Positions 1-8,966 of a stretch of 64,000 bases of DNA are shown here, piece after piece. Location: positions 186,001-250,000 of the forward strand of contig JANBRJ010000007.1 of NCBI GenBank assembly GCA_027577595.1. Reading direction: 5' to 3'. The notes beneath the pieces were generated by a model, which did not search any database, was not told where the DNA came from, and saw nothing but the letters and a program-made list of their open reading frames with translations. How positions within the stretch are numbered: position 1 is the stretch's first letter; each line of letters begins with the position of its first letter. A program made the translations under genes and the position numbers. The DNA comes from Coemansia sp. RSA 487. Lineage: Eukaryota; Kickxellomycota; Kickxellomycetes; Kickxellales; Kickxellaceae.

Positions 1-1380
1 GCGCTTTTCGTTTTGGCTCTCAGAGAGCTCCAAACGACGGTTCTTATCCGATATAATCCTTTTCTGCTCCTTGTTTTCAGTCAAGAGCCCGTTAATATAC
101 TTTTGAGTTTCGTTGTCTCTCGCGGAATAGTGAGACGGGGAGAGAGCGTCTGGCACATGATGGTTCATGTCGTGCAGTGGGCTGCTGGGGCTCGCAGGCA
201 CAACACGATGGGAAGGCGAGCCAGTTGGAGGTGTTCTGGATTTGTTGCGCATGTGCTGGCGAAGAACCTTGCGGTCAACATAAGGCGTGGAAATCCCGCC
301 AAATTCCTATTACAATATAAAAAGCGCACAGAACAAACAAGACATATGACAAGTAGCATACTTGCATTGCATTAGCTTGAAAAACAAGGATGATAGTGAA
401 AATAGTGGCAATAGCCCGACACAGAGGCTGGATCTCGGACAATGGTTGCGATATGAGTAAAAAAAACAATGGCGGATAGTGGTAAAGATAGAGCGTTGAA
501 GCTAGCTTTTTTCCTTTCCATTACTTGGATGGCTTATTTTTCCAGAGAGGATTGCGCTCCTGCATACCTTAAAGAGAAATCCATCCAAATAAGTAAAACA
601 AGCGAATGTTGTGCCAAGCGCAAAAGACAACAAGCAAAAACAAAAAAGTCAAGTATGAAAACAAAATGCGCACAAGAGGGGGTAGTTCAATAAGAAAATG
701 CACAAAAAACTTACCGTGTCAGAAACAAACTGGTGGTCCGAATACTCCTGTTTATCGCCAGCAGCAGTGGTGTAAGAAAACCCATTAGTTTCAACAGCCA
801 TCCTGTCGTTGGTTTTGCGCTGTGGATTAAGGCCGACTTTCTCGGCATATGACGTTAATGAGTCTAAAAGTTGCGGCTGGACGGTGTTTGCTCTCGCATC
901 ATACTCCTCGTTAGTCATTGCGGCCATATTCCTGTTCCGCAGCTTGATACCTTCGGCTGTAGATGTCATAGGGTTCTTTCTGGATAGTGGTGTGTGTGCG
1001 CGGCGACGTGCGTCCAGGCCCGTTGGCTGGATGCCCAGGCGTGGTTTTGCGATAGTGTCAGGCACTAGCTGGAGCTCTGCAGCATTCTCGCTGTTTACAC
1101 CGTTGTTTCTCATCATAGTACTCATCTGAGTCTTCATCTGCGTTCTCTCGTAAAAGCTTTCGGCAAACCCATTTACAAGCTTGTCGAGAATATCAACAGC
1201 ACTCATGTAGTCTATAGTACCTTCTCCTGAAAGATGCATCAGGATTTGCTTATAAACGTTCTCTTTCATAAGTTCGATATCAGGAGTATCGCGAGCTTCA
1301 TCAATCCACTTAAGCAACGTCTCGTATGATATCCCCCCATCTTCCGGGATAGTTGTTATGTGGCTCATCAATCTCTCCAT
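1..1380 (-). CDS. Unidentified coiled-coil protein, partial at left edge, two exons visible
   Basis: I do not recognise this gene. Exon 1 runs 1380-715 and exon 2 runs 306 to the window edge, still open. The start at 1380 is chosen because its context is ACCATGG; an in-frame ATG at 1422 is less favoured. Exon 1 ends in ACG followed by a GTAAGT donor at 714. The acceptor ATAG ends at 307, so the 408-bp intron is phase 0 and the frame continues as SDT|EFGGISTPYVDRK. About 324 residues are visible. The first 90 are helical and charged (MSHITTIPEDGGISYETLLK...), the middle is low complexity, and after the intron there is a Ser/Pro-rich stretch. It then becomes a Lys/Glu-rich probable coiled coil (QKYINGLLTENKEQKRII). 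The splice is an inference from the frame and consensus sites. It is divergent from BMS1. Confidence 0.6.
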
Positions 1381-2325
1381 GGTGAAACTGAAGCAGAGAC
1401 GCTCAAATGATAGAGGATTCAAACAAGGTAAAAGTATGTGAGAAAGAGAGAAAGACGAGTAAGCTGTAACGCTGGCCCTTATAAGGTCTCGTCGCCCCCT
1501 TTAGTATGCAAGAATAACAAAAAGGAGGGAAAGATCCTAGCTATGAGGAAGAAAATATAATAAATAAATAAATGGTTTCGAGGGAAGAAAAGGACAAGTA
1601 AAAGAATAGCCCTGCAAAAGCCCCTCTTCCATCGAAAAAGGAAAACAAAATAAAAGTAAAGTACCAGTGCGCATGCATCAACAGTGCAGAATGAAGCTGC
1701 AGCTTGTCCTCTCATTTTCTTTTGAAAATTTAGCTGCTTCTGACTGGCTTCGACATCAGTTCGCGCTTTTTATCACACCACCTTTTCAAGTTTGCCAAAC
1801 TCGTGGTACAAGCTCTATTCCACTATTCCATTACTAGCTGTTCTTTTTCGTTTCATTTTTGCCAACTCTTCTGTGCTGGTAAAACAACGCGTTACAAAGC
1901 TTGCATGATTGGTTGAAGATCTGCCCATAGGAGAAATAAAGCGCATTGCCACATTAGCATTTCTGGAATGGGATGATCAGGAATTGATATGATATTTAAG
2001 ATTTACTTATCAAATCACCGAATCTTTGCTTTTTTTTGCAACTTTTGCTACCTCAACAAAAAAAAAATTATATCCAGCCATTATGTTTGGTGCCAAACGC
2101 AACGAACGGCCCTTGCTTTCTCTTCTATCCAACATCCCTTTTCTGTTCCGAACGCATCTTTTATATTACTATTGATCTGCACAGCTGGCCAGAGCGGTGT
2201 CGCACAATTCACCATTTAATTTCGATACGTTAGTTTCGATAGCGTTAGCAAATACACACAGACACGAAGAGAGGGAGAAAGAGCTCAAGTGTTAATATAA
2301 CACGCAGCACTCTGAAGGAGCGACT
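1381..2325. promoter_or_regulatory. Divergent intergenic region before BMS1
   Basis: This 945-bp stretch separates two divergently transcribed genes and must hold both promoters. It is AT-rich with A/T homopolymer runs. No open frame here has recognisable protein features, and I see no repeat or RNA gene. Confidence 0.4.
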
Positions 2326-5300
2326 ATGGACGCAAAGCAAACACACAAGGCGCATCGGGTGCGCAAAGCTGGAGCCAGAGCCAACAAGAAGCAGCAAAAG
2401 AACAAAAATGCCGAAAAGAACAACCCCAAGGCGTTCACCATGCAGTCGGCGCAAAAGGCAGAGCGCATGGCGCGGCGGAAAGCTGAACTAAACGAGAAGA
2501 AATTCCATGTACCAATGGTGAACCGCACGCCCACGATCCCGCCACCAATTGTCGTTGCAGTGGTCGGCCCACCGCAGTGCGGCAAGACAACGCTGATCAA
2601 ATCGCTAGTGCGCAGGTACACCAAGAGCACGTTGTCCGAAATACGAGGCCCCGTCACTGTTGTCAGCGGCAAGAACCAACGACTGACATTCATAGAGTGC
2701 GTGAACGACACTAACACGATGGCAGATGTGGCCAAGGTGGCAGATCTTGTGGTCCTGGTGATAGACGCCAGCTACGGGTTTGAGATGGAGACGTTTGAGT
2801 TTCTGAACTTGCTCCAAACGCACGGGATGCCAAAGGTCATGGGAGTTCTGACTCACCTTGACGGATTTAGGGACAACAAGCGTCTAAAGACGGTCAAGGG
2901 CAACTTTAAGCACCGCTTCTGGACCGAGGTGTACGATGGTGCCAAGCTGTTTTACCTCTCGGGCATCGAGAACGGCCGATACCTGGACAGGGAGGTCATG
3001 AACTTTTCGCGCTTTATTTCAGTCATGAAGCTACGGCCGCTGGCGTGGCGCAACTCGCACCCGTACATGCTGGCGGATCGAGTGCAAGATCTTACAGACC
3101 CGGAGGTGCTTGAAAACAACCCCAAGGCCAACCGCACCGTTGCAATGTACGGGTACTTGCGCGGAACGCATATCAAGGGCAAGGACCGTGTGCACATCCC
3201 CGGAGCTGGTGATTACCAGCTGAACGATACAGAGCTGCTAGCCGATCCGTGCCCGATCCCCGACAAAGAGCGCAAGCGACTCGACGAGCGGCACAAGCTG
3301 ATATATGCACCAATGTCCGAGGTCAATGGTGTTATGTACGACAAGGATGCTGTGTACATTGACGTCAAAAAGAGCCACCATGAGGAGAATGCGGAGGAGG
3401 GCGAGGGCGAGCGGATGCTCAGCGAGCTGCAGAAAGTGAACGCTATTGCCGACCGCTTGGCAAGCCAGGAGTTCAGTCTTTTCTCGGGCGCTAAGCCGGT
3501 CACTGCGGAGAATGTGCGCCGTCCGGCTCTCTTTGACGATGCATCCGGGTCAGAGGACAACAGTGGCAGCGAGGATGGCTCTGACGACGAGTCTGATGAC
3601 AGCGCGTCCGAGGGCGAGCCAGAGGAAACTGAGTCGGCTGAGGGGAGCAGTGGCGAGGAATCGGACGGGGCAGAAAGCGATTCTGATGACGAGATTCTGC
3701 GTCGCGTTGGTTCTGACAATGATTCCGATAATGATAGCAGTGGTGGCTCGGCAGACGAGCTGAGCGACGATACGTTGCGCCTCAGCCCAATCCACGGACT
3801 TTCGAAGCGTGCCAACCTGATGGACCTGGTGTATGGCTCGGCAACCGGTGCAGGAACAACGCCAATGTACAAGATTAAGGACACCGACGACAGCATCAAG
3901 TCATTGGCATTTAAGGATGATCTCGATCTGCATGCAATCCACAAGCTTTTTATCACTGGTACGGGAGATAGCGATAGTGAAAACGGCAGTGATGCTGAGC
4001 AGAACGAGGATGACACACTGGGTGACTTTGAAGACCTTGAAGCCGAAGATGGCGGTGATGAAAGCTCTACGGAGAAGGGCAACAGCGGCAGCGATGATGA
4101 GAGGAAGGACGAGGACGAGGACGAGAATAGGTTTGGCCTGCCAGCTGACAAGATGAAGAAGCTGAAAAAGAAGTTTGACAAGATCGATAACTCTGACGCG
4201 GACGACGAAGAGAAGAAAGACTTTTACCAGCAGCAAAAGGAGCAATTGCAGCAGTACGTGGACAACACGCGGCTGGAGATGGCCGAGCTCGCAGACATCA
4301 ACTACCGGTGGTCGGGCGAGTATATCAAAGTTGTCATCGAGAATATGCCCTGCGAGTTCATGGAGGGGTTCAACCCTGCGCTTCCGGTCATCGTTGGCGG
4401 AATCCCCAACGAGGAGGGGCTGTCGCTGATCAGTGTCCGCATCAAGCGCCACCGCTGGTACCCGAAGATTCTCAAGACTGGCGACCCAATCGTCGTGTCC
4501 GTTGGCTGGCGCCGGTTCCAGACCATCCCCACGTACTTTATGAACGACCGCATCAAGAACCGCATGCTCAAGTACACGCCCGAGCACATGCACTGTAGCG
4601 CGGCGATCTACGGGCCATACATCCCGCCGGGCACTGGTTTCTGTGCATACTATCTCACGAAGAAACGGAGCTTTGGCATTGCTGCCACAGGAACGGTGCT
4701 GGAGAATAGCCAGTCGATTGATGTCGAGAAGAAGCTCAAGCTGACGGGCTATCCAGAGAAGATCCACAGGAACACTGCGTACATCAAAAAGATGTTTAAC
4801 TCCGCGCTGGAAGTGTCGCGGTTTGAAGGCGCTGCAATCAAGACCGTCAGCGGCATCCGCGGCCAGGTCAAGAAGGCGGCTGGAAACACCGGTATGTTCC
4901 GTGCGACGTTTGAGGACAAGGTCAAGATCAGCGACATTGTGTTCCTGCGTGCATTCTACAAGATCCCGATCAAGCAGTTCTACAACCCGATCACCTCGCT
5001 GCTGTCGGTGACGTACATGCGGACCATTGCCGAGATCCGCAGATCCAAGAATGTGCCTGTGCCGAACAACGTCGACTCGCACTACAAGCCCATCAAGCGC
5101 GAGGTCAAGCGCTTCAACCCGCTGCAGGTCCCCAAGGCCCTCCAGGCCGAGCTACCGTTCAAGTCCAAGCCCAAGCTCATCAAGACCAATGCGCCCACCA
5201 AGCGTGCTGTGATCATGGACAAAAAGGACAAGCAGGTGGCCACTCTCTTCAACGAGATCAACCTCCTGAGCAAGGACAAGGCAAAGAAGCAGAAGGAAAA

Positions 5301-5427
5301 GGCCCAGAAGCAGCAGGTCGAGTATATGAAGAAACGTCGTGCTGCAGAGGAAGAAGCCGACGCCCGCCGCAAGAAGAAGCGCAAGTCATTCTTCCGTCGC
5401 GAGGGCCAGAACGAAAGGCCGCGCTAG
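2326..5427 (+). CDS. BMS1: Ribosome biogenesis GTPase BMS1
   Basis: BMS1 is an essential nucleolar GTPase of the small-subunit processome that delivers the RCL1 endonuclease to pre-rRNA for 18S maturation. The protein is 1033 residues in a single exon, a little shorter than the roughly 1180 of budding yeast. The N-terminus is lysine-rich ([19 protein letters not shown]), as in the family. A P-loop GPPQCGKT lies near residue 80 to 87, followed by a GTPase fold with the [16 protein letters not shown] and THLDGF segments. An AARP2CN-like region spans about 230 to 310. A long acidic Ser/Asp/Glu-rich linker runs from about 400 to 640. The C-terminal RIBIOP_C (DUF663) region includes [16 protein letters not shown] and [11 protein letters not shown]. 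The very C-terminus is a basic [13 protein letters not shown] tail. Domain order and motifs make the call secure. It is convergent with the truncated kinase gene, 120 bp away. Confidence 0.96.
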   Translation: MDAKQTHKAHRVRKAGARANKKQQKNKNAEKNNPKAFTMQSAQKAERMARRKAELNEKKFHVPMVNRTPTIPPPIVVAVVGPPQCGKTTLIKSLVRRYTKSTLSEIRGPVTVVSGKNQRLTFIECVNDTNTMADVAKVADLVVLVIDASYGFEMETFEFLNLLQTHGMPKVMGVLTHLDGFRDNKRLKTVKGNFKHRFWTEVYDGAKLFYLSGIENGRYLDREVMNFSRFISVMKLRPLAWRNSHPYMLADRVQDLTDPEVLENNPKANRTVAMYGYLRGTHIKGKDRVHIPGAGDYQLNDTELLADPCPIPDKERKRLDERHKLIYAPMSEVNGVMYDKDAVYIDVKKSHHEENAEEGEGERMLSELQKVNAIADRLASQEFSLFSGAKPVTAENVRRPALFDDASGSEDNSGSEDGSDDESDDSASEGEPEETESAEGSSGEESDGAESDSDDEILRRVGSDNDSDNDSSGGSADELSDDTLRLSPIHGLSKRANLMDLVYGSATGAGTTPMYKIKDTDDSIKSLAFKDDLDLHAIHKLFITGTGDSDSENGSDAEQNEDDTLGDFEDLEAEDGGDESSTEKGNSGSDDERKDEDEDENRFGLPADKMKKLKKKFDKIDNSDADDEEKKDFYQQQKEQLQQYVDNTRLEMAELADINYRWSGEYIKVVIENMPCEFMEGFNPALPVIVGGIPNEEGLSLISVRIKRHRWYPKILKTGDPIVVSVGWRRFQTIPTYFMNDRIKNRMLKYTPEHMHCSAAIYGPYIPPGTGFCAYYLTKKRSFGIAATGTVLENSQSIDVEKKLKLTGYPEKIHRNTAYIKKMFNSALEVSRFEGAAIKTVSGIRGQVKKAAGNTGMFRATFEDKVKISDIVFLRAFYKIPIKQFYNPITSLLSVTYMRTIAEIRRSKNVPVPNNVDSHYKPIKREVKRFNPLQVPKALQAELPFKSKPKLIKTNAPTKRAVIMDKKDKQVATLFNEINLLSKDKAKKQKEKAQKQQVEYMKKRRAAEEEADARRKKKRKSFFRREGQNERPR

Positions 5428-5547
5428 CCCTCTTGGATCCGGCTATTTACCAAGTAAGTAGTCCGTTTAGATTCCGGTTCATTTCCTCTTTACACATTTG
5501 TTTTTGCTTTATAAAGCACTGTTTGGATAAGGATAGCGTCAAAATGT

Positions 5548-6288
5548 CTACTGGCTTGGAGTTGCTTCGCTGCCCTGTGCTGTGGCTTTTTGCAAAAAGA
5601 AATCCTCAGATACTGCTGTGACAGCTCGAATAGCCTTCAAAAGATTATTCACAGTTGCCTCTTTGTCGTATTCTTTGCAACCAGCAAGAGGATGGGGCTT
5701 GGGCTGTTTGATGGAGGACTGGCCGCCCTGTGGTTCGTTCAATATATTAACAAATGCTAGAGCATACGAATATAGTGCCGCTACATTCTGTGTATCGAAG
5801 TAGGTTCCTTCGTATCCATCGTGCTGGAATAGTACCATGTAAATGTTCGTAGCCAAGGGCTGAAGTATAAGGCACTCTTCTTGGAATCTGGCCAGAATAA
5901 GTCTGCTAAAGTTGACTATGTTGTCTATTTGATTGCGCTTACAATGCGCAATGTCCTGCATTGTCTCACATTGCCACTTTCCTATCTCAGTGGTCTTGTC
6001 CTTGTCGATATTGGCACGATCTTCGCTGTTGATGCCGAATGTCCCGAACCAGCATATCAAATAGAGCAACAACTCCCAGTCGTTAAGGGCAGATCGCTTT
6101 CCGGGAGCACTTTCCATATTGTGGATGCTCATGTACCGGAGTGTTCCCGATATTATTCCGTTGCCGATGGAATCCTGATCCACTGAAATCGCGTGGTCGT
6201 GGTCTGTCGGTAGCCCCTTTACTGGCCGGCACAGAGAGTCATCGCCGTCGTGGTGGAAAAGATAGTCCTCGACTTTGGTGCCGTACAT
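5548..6288 (-). pseudogene. Truncated FunK1 (fungal-type protein kinase) C-terminal half
   Basis: The 246-residue frame contains TDHDHAISVDQ, GTLRYMSIHNME and LNDWELLLYLICWFGTFGI. These match the activation-loop and C-lobe hallmarks of FunK1 kinases (I/TD.D.AI, GT..YMSI..L, DD.ES..Y...W..TFGI). The N-lobe, the ATP-binding lysine and the HRDIS-type catalytic loop are missing. Translation would begin only about 30 residues before the DFG-equivalent, so I treat it as a 5'-truncated gene or remnant, although the remaining frame is open. About 75 bp upstream of its ATG is a TATAAAA on the minus strand, then a spacer and a 39-bp hairpin. The same arrangement precedes the Fanzor gene at 60954. A missing upstream exon is possible, but I see none before the decayed Fanzor copy begins. 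Confidence 0.6.
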
Positions 6289-6339
6289 TGTGAGTCCCCA
6301 GGCAAAGCACCAGTTGTTACAAGGATAAATTCAAAGCGG

Positions 6340-6488
6340 AACTAAAGTTTCTTTATCTTTGTTACAATAAACCATGGCCTTTTTATAGCCATCCAAACAT
6401 TTATCAAAACACGCTTAAATAATTAGGAGGTATATATCGTATGCTTTCTAACAATATGATTGACTCAATGCGAGTCAATCATATTGTT
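6340..6488 (-). repeat. Hairpin-TATA module, copy 1
   Basis: Read on the minus strand, the order is hairpin, AGCATACGATATAT, about 40 bp of spacer, GGCTATAAAA, then an A-rich leader. The same order and similar words occur at 61255-61376 upstream of the Fanzor gene (AGCATATGATATAT, GGCTATAAAA). Here the module faces the truncated FunK1 gene. The decayed Fanzor copy starts immediately on the hairpin side, in the opposite direction. Confidence 0.6.
6450..6488. repeat. Perfect inverted repeat (17-bp arms, 5-nt loop)
   Basis: The arms are AACAATATGATTGACTC and GAGTCAATCATATTGTT with loop AATGC. The core CAATATGATTG recurs in the hairpin at 61341-61375. Fanzor homology begins directly after this structure, so it marks an element boundary. 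Confidence 0.85.
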
Positions 6489-8748
6489 GGGCACAGGGAC
6501 ACGCGCTATAAAACGTCCCCTAAAATCTCTGGTGAATGACAGAAATAGCATTACCAAAGCAAACGACTATGTTGTAGTGGCCAACACAGCCTCTTCACAC
6601 ATATATGGGCTAGCTTGTTGGATATTTGTCCATGAGCTGGCTACTCACAAGCAGTTCGATCCCTCTGTGTACCTGGAAAAGAGGTTTTTTGGTGAGGTAT
6701 TCCTGCACCTCACCAAGCGGAAAGCCAGGCCGAATGTCAAGGCTGAAGTCCAGGAGCATAAGAGGACCATACGCAAGCAACTGGGCGCGTATAAGGAGGC
6801 TACTGGCATCACAGAGTTTGATATGGCCAACCCAAAACAAACAGCACAGTTCGAGGCAGCAAGAATTTACACTGCATATGTGGATAATATACAGACCAGG
6901 TTTGGTCATTATCTTCGGCCTGTAGTAACTGCTCTGCTGAAAACTCGGGAGCGCAAGAGGGACCTTGAGGAGGCAATGAAGGGCAGAACAACGGATGAGG
7001 TAAAAAAAAAGCGTATAAAGACCGAATTTGGAAACCTGGGCTGGAGTTGAAAGAGGCGGATAAAACACCGAAACACTGTTCTTCCAGTTATCACTGTGGG
7101 TGACAAGAACATCAGGGACATTCTTGAACCTGTGTTGACAGCATACGACAACGACCACAAGTTTGAGAAAGGCCTTTATTAAGATATAAAGGCGCATCCA
7201 AAAAAAGCACTTCAAAGAATTCTATTGTTTGGCAGTGTTTCTTGTCCAACGACAGCAAATCTTTCCAGTGTTTCCCGTTGCGGAAGTCGTTTGTGCCAAT
7301 GCACATCGAGATTGGCAACATGGTATTATGTCGAAGCATAATGGACTGGAACTATAACGCGAAGTCTCCTATCGAAAACTATTGGTATAGGCTGTTCAAT
7401 GAACAGTCAAGGGTACTACGGACAAGAAACGGCTTCGGGTTGTATGGCACGATACAAACCGATGGTATGTCGGTGTCTGTGATCAAAAAGACTGCAAAGG
7501 CCAAAGCAAAAAGCAGCTGGAAAGCGAGGAAGAGAGATACTGAAGCGAATGCTGCCATTGAGGCCAGCGGAACTGGGCCAGATGCCCCAGTCGAGAGCGC
7601 AGCTACTGACTCACTGCCAGAGAACCAGCCCAAGAAGCCCAAGAAGCGAGAAAAGCCAGGAGAAAAGAAGCCGGGTGAGTTCACATATATCCACCAGCTT
7701 TCACCAGAGCAGTTGGCCAACATGAAACCCCCAATTTTCATGGATCCGGCTCGCCAGGACATTGTCTTCGGCATGACGGATGAGAGCACCTCTGAGGAGA
7801 AAGCTCTTTTCCGATACACACGGAGCCAGAAGGCTAAAGAGACCTGGACAACCCGCTACCGCAAGCTGAGGGAAAAGGTCAAGAACGAGCATCCAGACAG
7901 CAACGAAATCAAGGCAGCCGAGGCTAGATTGGCTGCTTTTTTGTGCACATCGATATTGCCAGATAAATATGAGCAATATGTTAGGACGCATGCTGCTGTT
8001 TAGCCAGTGCTGAGTAAATTCTACACAAACGCAATGACCACCAGCAAGAATGGGAACAACCCCAGCCGATTCATCGCAAGCTTCGGCAATCCGCCCACAT
8101 CAAGCAGCAACAAGCCGATGAGCAGCTAGCAAAGAGCATTCGGGCGACATGCGACGATGAAAACCCCACTGCGATCTTAGGTAACTGGAGTACGCCAATG
8201 GCTCGCTACCATGAGCCTATACGGGGGTCGGATTTCGGCGAACGCTGAGGAAGAAAGGGTGCCAAGTTTATCGTATTGACGAATTCAGAACACCAAAGAC
8301 TTGCCCGAACTGCCTCACCAGCGCTCTTGAGAAGTTTCTGAAAGTGCCCAACCCCCGCCCCTACCAACGCAAGAAGATGAAAGAAGTGCTCTGCCACGGC
8401 CTCCTGAAGTGCACCAACGAACTATAATGTATGGGTCCCGTGTAAGTGGATGGTGTTTTGAATCCTTGTTCTTGCATGTACAACCGAGATCGCGCAACTG
8501 TTCTCAGTTTCAGACATATTTTCCATGACCTTCGCGATCACGGCAAGACTCCAGAGCGCTTCTGTCGCAGTCAGCCTGCTGCTGCTGCTACCACCGATGA
8601 ACAGTAGCCCCTAAGAAGAAAGAGAAGACGGCAAGAACGAACAAATAACAACTACCACGAAACTCAGCCAAGGTTATAGCCGCGACAAACCCTAGTTCCA
8701 GGAATCCTAGTTCTAGGATAGGATGCTGATGCTGTCCCTTTTGCAGCA
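6489..8748 (+). pseudogene. Decayed Fanzor (TnpB-like nuclease) copy
   Basis: This is a degenerate copy of the Fanzor gene at 60954-58752, recognisable along nearly its whole length. Examples are NDRNSITKANDYVVVANTAS at the N-terminus, a long open stretch at about 7245-8000 with EQLANMKPPIFMDPARQDIV and a RuvC-I aspartate, then DEFRTPKTCPNCL (first half of the zinc ribbon). It lacks the first ~10 codons of the other copy. It carries several disruptions, including in-frame stops near 7047, 7180 and 8000, frame changes near 7010 and 8030-8280, and a two-base gain before the second zinc cysteine pair. It keeps CAA where the 58.7-61.4 kb copy has a stop after PNPRPY. The 3' flank matches that copy up to TTTTGCAGCA at 8748, which sets the right boundary. 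The AT-rich 5' side is replaced by the FunK1-linked hairpin. Confidence 0.75.
8685..8722 (+). repeat. Fanzor 3'-end double stem-loop, copy 1
   Basis: Contains the perfect palindrome ATCCTAGTTCTAGGAT (7-bp arms, 2-nt loop), preceded by a second imperfect CCTAG...CCAGG stem. The aligned region of the other copy (about 58676-58715) also has two CTAG-centred stems. Conservation and position near the element end suggest a structured RNA or terminal recognition site, by analogy with TnpB/Fanzor guide-RNA regions. That role is an inference. Confidence 0.5.
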
Positions 8749-8966
8749 GTATCTACTTTGTCCTTTAGGCCGTGCAGTAAAATGCACGAGTCAGTTGTAC
8801 AGCTCAACTGGTGCTGCCGGAAAAGTCTGCATTTTTACTTTCTTTTGGTGTTTGTTTTGTCAGTGGCAAGAAAAGCCGTAGCATCTTTTGCTTCTTGTAA
8901 ATTCAATCAACCTATTATTAAATTTCTTTTTACCTGTTCTGTTTTTCGGCCAAGGAATAAGGAATA

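Noticed and set aside
13-375. 120-codon plus-strand frame at the left edge
   Set aside because: It overlaps the minus-strand exon 306-1, whose frame is supported by a splice junction and coiled-coil composition.
3901-5082. 393-codon minus-strand frame antisense to BMS1, plus a 322-codon Ser-rich one at 3213-4181
   Set aside because: Both lie inside conserved BMS1 coding sequence and show only the Ser/Leu/Val-rich composition expected from the complement of acidic codons.
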